The notes: generated by a model from the sequence alone, not told the origin. Counted from the first letter of the stretch, positions 10,069-20,800 are shown. The stretch is 64,000 bases of DNA from Sphingobacterium arenae (GCF_014692505.1 NZ_JACNYK010000002.1:744001-808000), one strand, 5' to 3'. Numbers and translations: made by a program.

Positions 10069-10983
10069 ATGTCATTAAATAATAAGGCAATGGAAGATGT
10101 ATTTTATTTCAACAGCATAAAGGAATACAACGATTTTAACAACCATGAAACTCTGCACCCGCTGGTAAGTGTTGTTCATTTGGACAAAGCCAATCCAAGG
10201 AAGCTTAGACGGTTACGCTATGGTTTTTATACGGTCTTTCTAAAGCAAATTTATTGTGGTGATTTGCGTTATGGATTGAGCAACTACGACTATGAGGGTG
10301 GAACATTGATTTTTCTTGCCCCCAATCAGGTTATTGGTGAAAATAAGAATGAATATTATCAGCCACAGGGTATTGCATTGATTTTTCACCCTGATTTGAT
10401 TACCGGCACCTCCCTTGGCAAAAATATAGGCGACTACCATTTTTTTTCTTATGCGGTAAATGAAGCCCTGCATCTGTCAGACCAGGAAAGAAAAATTGTC
10501 GAGGATTGTTTTTCTAAAATCGGATATGAACTACAACACACTGTTGATAAGCATAGTAAGCACTTAATTATATCAAACATAGAGTTATTTTTGAATTATT
10601 GTATTCGTTTTTATGACCGCCAATTTATCACAAGGGAGAATGTCAATAAAGGAATTTTAGAACGGTTTGAGGGTTTATTGAATAATTATTTTTCTTCCGA
10701 CAAATCTCAAAATATAGGTTTGCCTTCGGTTTCGGGGTGTGCCGATGAACTACACTTATCTACCAATTATTTTGGGGATTTAATCAAAAAAGAAACAGGT
10801 TTATCCGCACAGGAATACATACAATCTAAAGTAATCAATGTTGCCAAAGAGCGCATTTTTGATGCCGATAAATCAATCAGCGAAATAGCCTACGGGTTGG
10901 GCTTTAAATATCCTCAACATTTTACCCGACTTTTTAAGCAAAAGACAGGTATTACACCTATTGAATTCAGAAGATTGAATTGA
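10069..10983 (+). CDS. AraC-family transcriptional regulator
   Basis: A 304-residue regulator with an N-terminal effector-type region and a C-terminal double helix-turn-helix at about residues 205-302. The second HTH carries the family signature SISEIAYGLGFKYPQHFTRL followed by FKQKTGITPIEFR. It is divergent from the aldo/keto reductase and is a good candidate to regulate it. ATG at 10069 is the first in frame; a second Met follows 7 codons later. Confidence 0.85.
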   Translation: MSLNNKAMEDVFYFNSIKEYNDFNNHETLHPLVSVVHLDKANPRKLRRLRYGFYTVFLKQIYCGDLRYGLSNYDYEGGTLIFLAPNQVIGENKNEYYQPQGIALIFHPDLITGTSLGKNIGDYHFFSYAVNEALHLSDQERKIVEDCFSKIGYELQHTVDKHSKHLIISNIELFLNYCIRFYDRQFITRENVNKGILERFEGLLNNYFSSDKSQNIGLPSVSGCADELHLSTNYFGDLIKKETGLSAQEYIQSKVINVAKERIFDADKSISEIAYGLGFKYPQHFTRLFKQKTGITPIEFRRLN

Positions 10984-11056
10984 GTATTATTTCCCGATTA
11001 CACGTCAATAGCAACAAGTCCTACCAAACAGACATACCGCATATATATTTGTGTAA

Positions 11057-11170
11057 TTTTGTTATACAGCATTGAGCATACTTTTTGTCGGCATTATTTT
11101 TACCGCCCATGTAGAGTATGGTTTCTTTATGAATTGGTCAAATAGAGAATTTTTCTTATATTGGTTTTGA
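11057..11170 (+). pseudogene. Remnant of a DoxX-family gene
   Basis: A stop-bounded stretch of 37 codons without a start reads SILFVGIIFTAHVEYGFFMN and then ...REFFLYWF. This resembles the interior of DoxX proteins, where a helix is followed by FTVHxxNGFFMNW, a short linker and an E-Y-x-L-x-W helix. Here the linker looks shortened, joining the two helices, and a stop follows. It is not a copy of the intact DoxX at 7853, so it derives from a different paralogue. Confidence 0.5.
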
Positions 11171-11214
11171 TAAACAATCATATTAAATAGAATAAAAGAA
11201 AGTTTTTTATAACC

Positions 11215-12300
11215 ATGAAGCCAATTTTGTTAAGCATTTCTTTGATCTTAATCAGCCATATAGTTTCTGCTAAGGTTCCTTTACGGTTGGCTGTAGCTGG
11301 GTTAAGCCATGGGCACGTCGACTGGATTTTCAACAGAAAAGACAAAAAGGATGTGGTTGTAATTGGCATTTATGAAACCAACCTAGAGTTGATTGACCAT
11401 TACGCCAAACGATACCAACTAGATAAAACTCTTTTCTTTACCGATTTGCCTAAAATGTTGGATGAGATAAAACCGGACGCTGTGTCGGCATTCGGCGCTA
11501 TTAACGAACACATTGCTGTTGTTCGTGCCTGCGCACCGCGACAGATCCATGTGATGGTGGAAAAACCGTTGGCAACGACCGTGGCGGACGCCAAAGAGAT
11601 AAAAGAGCTCGCTGAACGGTATAAGATACATGTTTTAACAAATTTTGAAACGTCGTGGTATGAAAGCAATCAGCAGATTAAAGAAATAGTAGAAGAAGGT
11701 CGATGGGGAGAAATACGAAAAGTGATCGTGAACGACGGGCATCAGGGACCAAAAGAAATAGGAGTAAGCAAAGAATTCTTGGAGATACTAACCGATCCGG
11801 AAAAGAATGGAGCGGGTGCATTGGTGGATTTCGGATGCTATGGAGCCAACCTGATGACCTGGTTGATGAACGGCGAGAGACCTCTTTCAGTAACGGCCGT
11901 TATACATCAAAATAAACCAGACATCTACAAAGATGTGGACGATGAAGCGACTATCGTTCTACAATATCCAAAAGCACAATGTCTGATTCAGGCTTCATGG
12001 AATTGGCCATTTTCTAGAAAGGATATGGAAGTATATGGCTCTAAAGGTTATGCGATAGCTCCTGATGCTACAACTTTACAACAGCGGTTGCGGGGAAACA
12101 ATAAAGAAGAAAGAAAGCAACTTCCTGCAAGATCGGCCCCGTTTGACGATCCATTTTCTGTATTAACCGCTGTGGTGAACGGTTCTTTAGTATTGAACAA
12201 ACTTGATCTTTATGGATTAACCATTAATTGCATCGTTGTCGAAATCCTCGATGCGGCAATGCAATCGGCAAAACAAAAAAGAACTGTATTTTTAAAATAA
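11215..12300 (+). CDS. Gfo/Idh/MocA-family oxidoreductase, probably exported
   Basis: A 361-residue NAD(P)-dependent oxidoreductase of the Gfo/Idh/MocA family. A hydrophobic N-terminus (MKPILLSISLILISHIVSA) looks like a signal peptide and precedes the nucleotide-binding strand RLAVAGLSHGHV. The conserved MVEKPLATT motif, with the catalytic lysine of the EKP signature, is at about residues 114-122. The C-terminal half is the usual alpha/beta sheet domain. The family acts on sugars and cyclitols; the substrate here is not evident. It stands alone. Confidence 0.82.
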   Translation: MKPILLSISLILISHIVSAKVPLRLAVAGLSHGHVDWIFNRKDKKDVVVIGIYETNLELIDHYAKRYQLDKTLFFTDLPKMLDEIKPDAVSAFGAINEHIAVVRACAPRQIHVMVEKPLATTVADAKEIKELAERYKIHVLTNFETSWYESNQQIKEIVEEGRWGEIRKVIVNDGHQGPKEIGVSKEFLEILTDPEKNGAGALVDFGCYGANLMTWLMNGERPLSVTAVIHQNKPDIYKDVDDEATIVLQYPKAQCLIQASWNWPFSRKDMEVYGSKGYAIAPDATTLQQRLRGNNKEERKQLPARSAPFDDPFSVLTAVVNGSLVLNKLDLYGLTINCIVVEILDAAMQSAKQKRTVFLK

Positions 12301-12390
12301 CACAAAATCTTAGATAGTATAAATTACTGTGTTGGAGTATATCCTCATGAAGTTTTGTTGGGTTACCCCTTATTGTCCATATTGTATAAG

Positions 12391-12413
12391 ATTCATCAGC
12401 AGATCTGTGAGGA
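12391..12413. repeat. 23-bp repeat, copy 2
   Basis: Exact second copy of the 23-base stretch at 5051-5073. Here it is followed by TGATGAAT (12421-12428), which forms an inverted repeat with the first bases ATTCATCA, so this copy can close a longer stem. Confidence 0.65.
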
Positions 12414-12428
12414 TGTGAGCATGATGAA

Positions 12429-12455
12429 TCGTGCGCCATATCCGCAGGCGCACGA
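12429..12455. terminator. Hairpin between converging genes
   Basis: A 9-bp perfect stem (TCGTGCGCC with GGCGCACGA) around a 9-base loop sits between the converging 11215 and 12468 genes. A T-rich stretch follows on the plus strand, so it most plausibly ends transcription of the oxidoreductase. Confidence 0.5.
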
Positions 12456-12467
12456 GATCGGGCTTTG

Positions 12468-15005
12468 TTACTTTTTGTTCAATTTCTGTAAACGTTCTTT
12501 TGCTGAAGGAATGACATCATCTTCTTCTTCATAATTTTCAATCACACTTTCTAACGTACTCTTTGCCTGGAGTTTATTACCTTTAGCAGAATACGTGTCT
12601 GCAAGCAGGAGGAAACTCTTGGCTACCCAGTAATCATGTGCTCCCATATTGTTGACTACATCAAAGGCGGTCTCCTGAGCTTTGTCGTATTGCTTGTTTT
12701 CATACTGCAGTTGCCCCATACGGTACCGTGCCTCTGCGCCGACTGCCGCTTGGCTCTTGAGCGCCGCCAGATTCAGTTCTTTCATGGCAGACGTCACATT
12801 TCCTTCTCGCAGCATGGACCGCGCACTGTACAAGTGTGCTTTGGCAACGCTTTCTTCAGATGACTGATCGTCGTTCTTTATCAACTTCGCATACTTAGCC
12901 ACCTGATCCAAGTCACCGATTTCGAAGTAACAGACCATCAGGTTAGTTACCGCGTAATTATAACTTTCTTTATATTCTGAAGTAAGTTCTAATTTTTTGA
13001 GATGCACGATGGCCTCGTTGTATTCCTCCAAGTCTAGGTATAGCGCAGCAGCCGTCAGTAACGTGTTTTCAGTATATTTACTCGTCCAGTCGTTCAGGAT
13101 GATATTCAAGTCGTGCAGCGCCTCCTTCGGGTGCCCAGTACGGTACAAACTCACCCCGCGGATATAACGGGCATGTTTTTCCTGTATGGGTTTCGGAAAT
13201 TTGTCAAAGTATGCATTGATTGCTTCCACAGCCGGTCCATATTGCCTCTTGGCAAACAAGGAATAGGCTGTCTGGAAAACCAAATTATCTTGTTCGGCAG
13301 TACTCAGATTCTTGATATTGGTACTGGTCGCGTAATGAATATAACTCGAAGCATCTCCTTGGTCCAGGTAAATGTTTTCAATGGAACGAAGCGCTTGTCC
13401 TGCTTCATCTGTTGTAGCATACTGCTCCACTATCTTCTGAAAAGTTGCCTTCGCCACTTCGGTGTCGCCTTTATTGTACTGGACAAGCCCGATGGTCATC
13501 AGCGCCCGAGGAACATAGCTACTTCGGGGGTATTGTTCGATCATCTGCTGCAACCCTTCGATGGCGGTATCGTAATCTCCCGTAGTAAAATATGTGTAAG
13601 GGACCTCAAAGGCCACGTCATCTGCATAGTTCGAACCCGGGAATTGCTCCAAAACGGACCGCAGCGTGCTGAGCTTGGCTTCATTATCTCCCTGCAATCC
13701 TTGAATAATACCGCGCTGGAACAACGCATAATCCTGATTGGCTGCTTCACTGTTGACCAGCTGGTTATAGTATTGATTGGCTCGGTCGTAATCGCGCACG
13801 CTCAAATAGGAATCACCCAAACGTGCGATCACATCATGACGTACATTTTCCTCCAACGAACTACCCTCGGTGGCCAAAAAGCGCTCAAAATAATCGGCAG
13901 CCATACCAAAACTGTTGTTGCGGAACGCTGCATACGCCAAGGCATAGTTAGCATAACTGTATACATCGGTGTTCCGTGCAGCGGGCAACCGAAGGAATCG
14001 GGAAAAGTTTTCTACCGCCTCCCTGTATTTACGCACTTCATACATCGCCTCCGCTTTCCAATACGTGGCCAATGCCGCCATTTCCGCATCGATCGGGAAT
14101 TTTTCCGATCGCATGAACATGGATATGCTATTTTCGAAAGCGCGCTCGTTATAAAACTCCAATCCGCGGTAATACGTTGCTTTTTGATAGGTCATATCGG
14201 CTTCCTGCTTCCTGTCTTTTAACGATTCCAGCAAACTTACTCCTGCATGGAAATTACTCGTCCCCTGCAAAACATCTACGGATAATGTTTCCGCACTCTC
14301 CGGTGTCTTACTATCACGATCCCTATCCGCATGTTTCTTCGCGATATAGCCTTGAAGTACTTCCAGGGCTGCTTGGACGGAGTCTAGTTCATGTAAAACT
14401 TTGGCATAGTTATACAACGCAATCATTTTCAATTCCGGGTCGAGATCCATTCTCGTCGCTTTGAGAAAAGCATTTCGCGCACGTTGTTTATCGTGGGTCT
14501 CTATCGCAATATTGCCCAAAGTAATTATAGCGCCCTGATAAAAGGCATCCGATGTTTTCAAACTCTCTAAAATAGAGGTCGCTCTTGGGTATTCCCCTGC
14601 ACGGTAGGCCAGATAACTGATCCGGTAATTGTCGATATTGTCGCGTGAAGCGTTGGGATTCCGTTTAAGCAGTTCGTCGTTATAGGCTTGTTTGAAACCA
14701 TTTCTTGAAAAATATGTAGCGGCGGCTATCTGGCGCAGCTCGATCTCAATCGCTTCCCGGTTGATGCTCATATCCGGATTCCGGCGGACCTTTACCGCAT
14801 CGGCCAACATCGGCCGGTAGTCGCGTACGACCTCAATGGAATCCATTACGGGAGCTTGCCCTTCGTTCCGTTGTTCGTTAGGTTGTGGTGTACCTTTCTG
14901 TTGTTTATCTTCTTCCTGCGCATACCCTAAAACCAGCAAAGCTGAAAAGGCCCCGGTAAGCAGGCATTTCAGGTAGTTATAGCCGATGCTTTCTTTCAAT
15001 GTCAT
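12468..15005 (-). CDS. Exported tetratricopeptide-repeat protein
   Basis: A large TPR protein of about 845 residues. ATG at 15005 is chosen because it leads into a signal sequence (LLTGAFSALLVLGYAQ); the longer frame from 15065 would bury it. After the signal there is a charged linker, then repeated helical pairs throughout, for example GDYDTAIEGLQQMIEQYPRS, RDYDRANQYYNQLVN and KQYDKAQETAFDVVNN. The pattern is that of periplasmic or outer-membrane TPR scaffolds common in Sphingobacteriia. No enzymatic domain is seen. It is monocistronic. Confidence 0.8.
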   Translation of the reverse strand: MTLKESIGYNYLKCLLTGAFSALLVLGYAQEEDKQQKGTPQPNEQRNEGQAPVMDSIEVVRDYRPMLADAVKVRRNPDMSINREAIEIELRQIAAATYFSRNGFKQAYNDELLKRNPNASRDNIDNYRISYLAYRAGEYPRATSILESLKTSDAFYQGAIITLGNIAIETHDKQRARNAFLKATRMDLDPELKMIALYNYAKVLHELDSVQAALEVLQGYIAKKHADRDRDSKTPESAETLSVDVLQGTSNFHAGVSLLESLKDRKQEADMTYQKATYYRGLEFYNERAFENSISMFMRSEKFPIDAEMAALATYWKAEAMYEVRKYREAVENFSRFLRLPAARNTDVYSYANYALAYAAFRNNSFGMAADYFERFLATEGSSLEENVRHDVIARLGDSYLSVRDYDRANQYYNQLVNSEAANQDYALFQRGIIQGLQGDNEAKLSTLRSVLEQFPGSNYADDVAFEVPYTYFTTGDYDTAIEGLQQMIEQYPRSSYVPRALMTIGLVQYNKGDTEVAKATFQKIVEQYATTDEAGQALRSIENIYLDQGDASSYIHYATSTNIKNLSTAEQDNLVFQTAYSLFAKRQYGPAVEAINAYFDKFPKPIQEKHARYIRGVSLYRTGHPKEALHDLNIILNDWTSKYTENTLLTAAALYLDLEEYNEAIVHLKKLELTSEYKESYNYAVTNLMVCYFEIGDLDQVAKYAKLIKNDDQSSEESVAKAHLYSARSMLREGNVTSAMKELNLAALKSQAAVGAEARYRMGQLQYENKQYDKAQETAFDVVNNMGAHDYWVAKSFLLLADTYSAKGNKLQAKSTLESVIENYEEEDDVIPSAKERLQKLNKK

Positions 15006-15367
15006 TGTTCGTCCGTATTTCTGAATTTTTCCAAACGTTCCTTCACCAAGGAGATAATATTGCAATTTTCTTCCTAAAAGCTATACCAAAACTAAAGAAT
15101 TCCATTCAATTATGTGAATCGTCGGCAAAAAATGGAAGCTAGAAGGTATTTATACGCCCATATTTGCCGTCCTTTTGCCATTTAAAATCGTTCAGTGTCG
15201 GAGTAGACTAAGTTGATTTAACTCCTCTTCCCTAAAAACAACTACGATTATAAATGTAGTTTGTTTAAGGTGTCCATAATACTGAATGAGATGAAACACA
15301 GAGCAATCTCCATTCGGTTGTCCTATGTCATTGGAAGCTAAGCAGCGAAAAAAACGCATGGTAGCAG
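15006..15367. other. Gene-free stretch, nothing recognised
   Basis: These 362 bases lie between two minus-strand genes. They hold the upstream region of the TPR gene but no ORF, RNA or strong hairpin that I can support. Confidence 0.4.
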
Positions 15368-15709
15368 TTAAGCCGCCGACATCTCTCTACATATTCTGGT
15401 ACAGATGCGGCAAGCTTCTGCACATTCACGACAATGCTCCATGCCCATAGCTGCATGCTTTTCACATTCCTCTGCACATCTTTCGCAGATATCTGCACAT
15501 ATTTCACAGAGTTCTTCACTTAACTGCCCGTCGATACTCATAACTTTCACTGCAACATCACAGATCATAGTGCATTCCAAGTTCAATTGGATACAAGTTT
15601 TAAGGTGTTCCAGATCTTTTTCATTTAAGCAGGCAACTGCGCACTGGCTACAGGCGACAGCACATTTTCCACACGCCTCTATACAATTTTGAAATTTTGT
15701 CTGTATCAT
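15368..15709 (-). CDS. Cysteine-rich four-helix-bundle copper-binding protein (Csp3/DUF326-like)
   Basis: A 113-residue protein with 19 cysteines spaced three to four residues apart, as on the inner faces of a four-helix bundle (CIEACGKCAVACSQCAVAC near the start; CEICADICERCAEEC later). This is the hallmark of the cytosolic copper storage proteins Csp3 (DUF326). There is no signal peptide, so a cytosolic Csp3-type store of Cu(I) is expected. No copper exporter or copper-responsive regulator is adjacent. Confidence 0.85.
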   Translation of the reverse strand: MIQTKFQNCIEACGKCAVACSQCAVACLNEKDLEHLKTCIQLNLECTMICDVAVKVMSIDGQLSEELCEICADICERCAEECEKHAAMGMEHCRECAEACRICTRICREMSAA

Positions 15710-15898
15710 AGTATAAAAGTTTTTTCGTTATATACGAACAGAACAGATGAGGCAATTATTTGTTCAGTTTAATTTCAGCTCGGAGCCGGAGATCCTCGTC
15801 GTATGGTAACCAAATTCTTGTCATTACTTATCATATAAGTTAAGGGACATGCTACTATATCCAAATTAATATTAACAATAAATTAACCTTACATACAT

Positions 15899-15906
15899 TA
15901 CTTTTG
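15899..15906 (+). promoter_or_regulatory. -7 box (TACTTTTG) directly before the ECF sigma gene
   Basis: TACTTTTG matches TAnnTTTG and is separated from the ATG at 15912 by only 5 bases, so the transcript would be leaderless. This would be the entry point of the sigma/anti-sigma/receptor locus. Confidence 0.5.
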
Positions 15907-15911
15907 TAAGT

Positions 15912-16538
15912 ATGAAATCTCTGTCGGACAATGATATAATAGCCGGGCTTCAAAAATCGGAACATTACGCTTTCCAAGAATTGCATGCTCGCTTTTGGTA
16001 CCCACTCTATCGTTTGGCGTTTAAAAAATTAGGTGACAAAGATGAAACGGGCGACCTCCTACAGGACATGTTTGTAGAGATATGGGAAAAGCGCGAAACG
16101 CTATATATTCCCAACGAGCTGGGAAACTGGCTTCGAAATAGATTGTGGTACAAAATTGCCATGTACTTTCGACAAAGAGGTTTTAAACAACAACACCAAG
16201 AAAATTTTCGGATTTTTTTAGAAAAAGAAAAGATAGGAACGTCTGTAGCCATTGATGGACTAGAATTTAAAGAAAGTAACCTTTATTATGAGGAATTGTT
16301 AGATATAATCCAGCAATGTATAGAAAATATGCCTGATCGTATGAAAGAGATTTTTCGCCTGTACAGACAGGAGGGCATGCCTATAAAAGAAATTGCGGAA
16401 TCTCTTGAGCTATCTCCCAAAACCGTAAAGGTACAATTACATAGAGGTCTGTTAAAACTGAAAAAAGCTACTGAAAACCAAAAAGTTAATATGAATGAAT
16501 TGCTTCTACTGCTATGGTTAATAAATCATGGGATATAA
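15912..16538 (+). CDS. ECF RNA polymerase sigma factor (FecI-like, Bacteroidetes type)
   Basis: A 208-residue extracytoplasmic-function sigma factor. Region 2 spans about residues 20-95 (FQELHARFWYPLYRLAFKKL, GDLLQDMFVEIWEKRE) and region 4 about 130-190 (MPDRMKEIFRLYRQEGMPIK, then EIAESLELSPKTVKVQLHRG). It is followed after 62 bases by a FecR-type anti-sigma factor and then a TonB receptor with an STN domain, the standard trans-envelope signalling set. Regulation is expected to be by FecR release when the receptor is occupied. Confidence 0.93.
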   Translation: MKSLSDNDIIAGLQKSEHYAFQELHARFWYPLYRLAFKKLGDKDETGDLLQDMFVEIWEKRETLYIPNELGNWLRNRLWYKIAMYFRQRGFKQQHQENFRIFLEKEKIGTSVAIDGLEFKESNLYYEELLDIIQQCIENMPDRMKEIFRLYRQEGMPIKEIAESLELSPKTVKVQLHRGLLKLKKATENQKVNMNELLLLLWLINHGI

Positions 16539-16600
16539 TTAACGAAAACTTAATACTATTCTTGTAAGTCTATTTCCTGTTTTGTGCATATAACTTATAT

Positions 16601-17746
16601 ATGCAGAGGAAGAACGATCAACTCAAAAAGTTATATGACAAGATAAATTCTGGACAAGCTAATCAGGATGAAAAAGATCTCTTGGCTCGCTGGATCGCTC
16701 AATTGGATATCGGCAAAAACGAACCTTCTTTTAAGAAAATAGAAGCACAGCGTCGGCGATTATTGGTAGAAACTATGCCTAGAGATACGGTTCGCAAGGC
16801 GTCTAAAAGGCTTCGTATATGGTCTCTCTCCGCCGCGGCTGCGTTGGTCATAGCGATAATGACATTGGCTATTCATCAGTTTGCTATGAAATCTGACAAT
16901 GAAATCCTGGTAAGACAACAGGACAATATTCTTCCTGGAAGCGACAAAGCAGTACTGACGTTAGCAGATGGATCTACCATTTCGTTGACAGATGTGGCTA
17001 ATGGAGAAATCCTTGAGGAAGAAGGTATCCAAGTGGAGAAAACGGAAGAAGGGGAAATCGTTTACCGCACTAACAATCTTGCAAATGCTCCCGCAGAGGC
17101 CTATAATCGGGTTGTCACACCTAATGGAGGACAATACCGCATTATGTTACCGGATGGTTCTAAAGCTTGGCTGAATGCGGCCTCATCCTTGACTTATCCA
17201 GTAAACTTCTCAAGGAAAGAGCGGCGTGTAAAAATGACTGGCGAAATATACTTCGAAGTAGCCAAAGTAACTGATGAAAGAAATGTACGCGTTCCCTTTT
17301 TTGTAGAAACCGAGAAACAAGAGGTACAAGTTCTAGGTACGAAATTTAATGTGAATGCCTACTTGGATGAGCCTGTTCTTCAAACAACTTTGGTTGAAGG
17401 TAGCGTGCGTGTGAATGCCACGGAGAGCGGTAAATCCGTCGTATTAAAACCTGGACAATTTGCTATTCTATCCGATAATCTCGAGGTACACAACGCCGAT
17501 ATTCAGCAGCAATTGGCCTGGAAGAACGGTGATTTCGTCTTTCAATCGGAAGAATTGCAAAGTATTCTCCGTAAGGTTGCCCGATGGTATGACATCGATG
17601 TTTTTTGTCCTGTGCATCTTGGAAAAGTTAGGTTTGATGGCATGGTGTCCCGGAAGCAACCCTTGTCAACAATTATCGATATGCTAAAAATCACCGGGAA
17701 AGTAAATGTACAAATCAAAGAAAGGAGGCTTATTGTGACCGATTAA
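16601..17746 (+). CDS. FecR-family anti-sigma factor
   Basis: An inner-membrane anti-sigma regulator of 381 residues. An N-terminal cytoplasmic segment binds the sigma factor, one membrane helix lies at about residues 73-92 (LSAAAALVIAIMTLAIH), and the periplasmic FecR domain contains the usual VVTPNGGQYRIMLPDGSKAW and EIYFEV phrases. The C-terminal DUF4974 domain (about 310-380) is the part expected to touch the receptor STN domain. It lies between its sigma factor and the receptor, giving the canonical order. Confidence 0.93.
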   Translation: MQRKNDQLKKLYDKINSGQANQDEKDLLARWIAQLDIGKNEPSFKKIEAQRRRLLVETMPRDTVRKASKRLRIWSLSAAAALVIAIMTLAIHQFAMKSDNEILVRQQDNILPGSDKAVLTLADGSTISLTDVANGEILEEEGIQVEKTEEGEIVYRTNNLANAPAEAYNRVVTPNGGQYRIMLPDGSKAWLNAASSLTYPVNFSRKERRVKMTGEIYFEVAKVTDERNVRVPFFVETEKQEVQVLGTKFNVNAYLDEPVLQTTLVEGSVRVNATESGKSVVLKPGQFAILSDNLEVHNADIQQQLAWKNGDFVFQSEELQSILRKVARWYDIDVFCPVHLGKVRFDGMVSRKQPLSTIIDMLKITGKVNVQIKERRLIVTD

Positions 17747-17876
17747 TACCTAAAAAATGTGAATGGTAAGCTAGAAAAAAACCAAAGGTGCTGGTAACAC
17801 CTTTGGCAAACTGCTATGCTTATCGATAATATTGCTCGAACGAGATCATCAATTAACATTAACAACATACAAATAT

Positions 17877-20800
17877 ATGAGTTTTTATCAATGCATGCGT
17901 GCTATGAAAATCACCATGATATTAATAACCTGTTTGTTGGTTCAAGTAAGTGCATCCACCCATGCTCAACTTATTACACTCAACAAGCAAAACACCAGTA
18001 TTCGTACCATATTATTGGAAATCAGAAAACAAAGCCAATATGATTTCTTTTATGATACTGAGTTGTTCAAAAATGCCAAACCGGTCAGTATACGAGTTGA
18101 AAATGCTCCCTTAAGAGAGGTACTCGCCATTTGCTTTGCCAATCAACCCTATAATTATGTAATCAAAGACAAATTCGTTGTCGTTACAGCGCTTACAGAA
18201 GTCTTACAGACAACTGCCGCGGCCAAACAACAGCTCGAAATACATGGTCTTGTACACGACGATAAACGTAGGCCGCTATCTGGCGTATCGATTCGAGTCA
18301 AGGGTACACAAACCGTATCGTCGTCGGATTCTAAAGGTAACTTTAAGATCACAATTCCAGCGAATGACGCGACGCTTGTATTTACATTTCTCGGGATGGA
18401 GACCCGGGAAGTAAAAGTTACCGTGTCCAATACCACAATTACGGTAAGGATGCAACAGGCAACAGAAATACTGGAGGAAGTTGCTGTGACTGTACAAGCC
18501 CGTCGTCGTGCCAACACGGAGGTAGCTGTGCTGGAAGAACGAAAAAAGTCTGCTATTGTCCAAGATGCTATTTCAGCCCAACAGATAGAGCGCACGGCTA
18601 GCATCACCACTACACAAGCACTCCAGCGGGTAACGGGGGTAACCGTAACGGACGACAAATATGTGGCCGTTAGGGGTTTGGGAGATCGCTCCGTCATTGG
18701 CCAGCTAAATGGCGTGCGTCTAGCTTCCTCTGACCCCGATAAGAGTTCTATTCCTTTAGACCTTGTTCCGGCTTCGCTGCTGGATAACATCACGGTATAT
18801 AAAACCGTGACACCCGACAAACCGGCGGATGCCGCTTCGGGAATTGTAGAACTGAAGACCAAATCTGTGCCTGATAAAATGACTTTAGAATTCATTGCAC
18901 AGACTGGATTGAATTCCAACATTGGGATAGGTGGACAATACAACAGTTTCTGGAACAGCGAGATGGGCCTGTTAGGTACCAAGATCAATAACAAAGACTT
19001 GACCTCCGATTTTTTAAATCTATCCAGCCAATATCCCAAAGGACTTGGGGATATCCACAACTTAATCGCCAATAGCGGCTACAATCCTCAAGCTAGGAAT
19101 GAAGTACAACGGATCAATGGCATCATGCAGGGATTTGATCCTGCCATGACCACCAAGCATCGGCGCGCACCGCTCAATCAGCTCTATTCGGCTACATTCG
19201 GAAATTCCTATAAGCTTTTCCAAGACAAGCATACGCTCGGCGTGATTCTAGGCGGAAATTACTATCGGCGCACAACAGACATCTACGATGGAGACCTTAC
19301 CCAATACAGCATCTATCAGGGTGTGGTTACGGGGAATCCGGATATCTACAGCTATCGCCATATTCCCAACTACATCACCCCGAACAGTCTGTATATGGGA
19401 AAATACCAAACCTATAAAGAGAACACCGGCGTAGAGACCTTAAACTATGGTACCCTAGCGGGACTAACATACCAATTTAGCCCTCGGCATGAAATCAGTG
19501 CACAGTATGTAGGGAGCTGGGGCGGAGAGTCAACGGCCACCAATATGAATGGGGCATATGAATATACGGGTCTTGCCGGGGATGTGTTCAGTACGATCTA
19601 CTCGCTGAAGCAAAGCTTTCGTGATTTGCAGACTTTTAATTTTCAAGGCGAGCACAAGTTTCTGAAATCTGCCTACTCGCCACGCCTAAGCTACAATCTT
19701 TCCATGTCGCAATCCAGCCAAAATGACCCTGATTTCCGCTATGCTTCTCTAATAGACTACGTTCCTGTGGGCGGCACGTATTACATGAAGCCCGTCATAG
19801 GCCCCTCAGGCGGTGCAAATACCGAATGGGCATATACCGAGCACCTTTACGCGTTAAGCTCTGGCTATGTGAACGGATTCGGAGCGTATGGAACTATACA
19901 AGCTGAACCGAACGGCCGCCGTTGGAGGAATCTCGAAGAAGATAGCTACAACCACAAGGCTGACCTCAGCATACCGTTTCCGTTTCTAGGTGAAAAGCAA
20001 GAACTTAAAACGGGTGTCAATTACCTCTATAGGGAACGGGTATTTACTGAAAATATTCTTTTCCTCCCGGGCTCCAACTTCAATGATGGGGGCAGATTTA
20101 CATTACTTGACGTGGATGGAAACCTGGATAGGATGGTGAGTAATGAAATTATTGGTGTGAAAGTACCTGCCGGTGGCACGGGAGAAGGCGAAATACCCGT
20201 CGGGGGATTTTTGTACAACAGTAAAAAATCGCCGAACAACTATAAAGGTTTCTACGAAACCAGAGCAGCCTATGCCATGCTCGACCTACAGTTGCCATCT
20301 GACTTCCGTTTGACGGGAGGTGTCCGTTTTGAAAAAACAAATATCCAGACAAGGGTAGACACAAAAGACGTTTATGTGGATCCGAAACTGTCAACCGTCG
20401 ACGAAGAAGGCAATATCTTGGTGACACCATTCGGGGATGCCAATTCGGTTTACAAAACGGAATATGTCCCTTATTACTCCGCCAACCTGACTTACACGTT
20501 CAAGGAGAACATGAACTTCCGTGTGGCGTACAACAGTACCTTGGCTCGTCCCGAATTACGGGAAATTACCAATGTATTTGAGTTTGACCCTTACCAAATG
20601 GGGCTTATTGTGGGTAATCGCGATCTGGTCAACCAAAAAACACAAAATCTCGATTTCCGTTGGGAATGGTTTCCAGATGCTGGCGAAGTTTTTGCCGTTT
20701 CCGCATTCGGAAAACAGATCAATAACCAGTTGGTGAAAGTATTCAATCTGCGAACCGAAGGACTTGCAGCAACATATCCTGAGTTTCCGATCATCCAGTT

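Noticed and set aside
13113..14222. 369-codon plus-strand open frame
   Set aside because: It is the complement of the TPR gene, whose signal peptide and repeats are clear; the antisense product has no domain-like pattern.
18155..19072. 305-codon minus-strand open frame
   Set aside because: It lies wholly inside the STN receptor gene and is Ser/Thr-rich shadow sequence.
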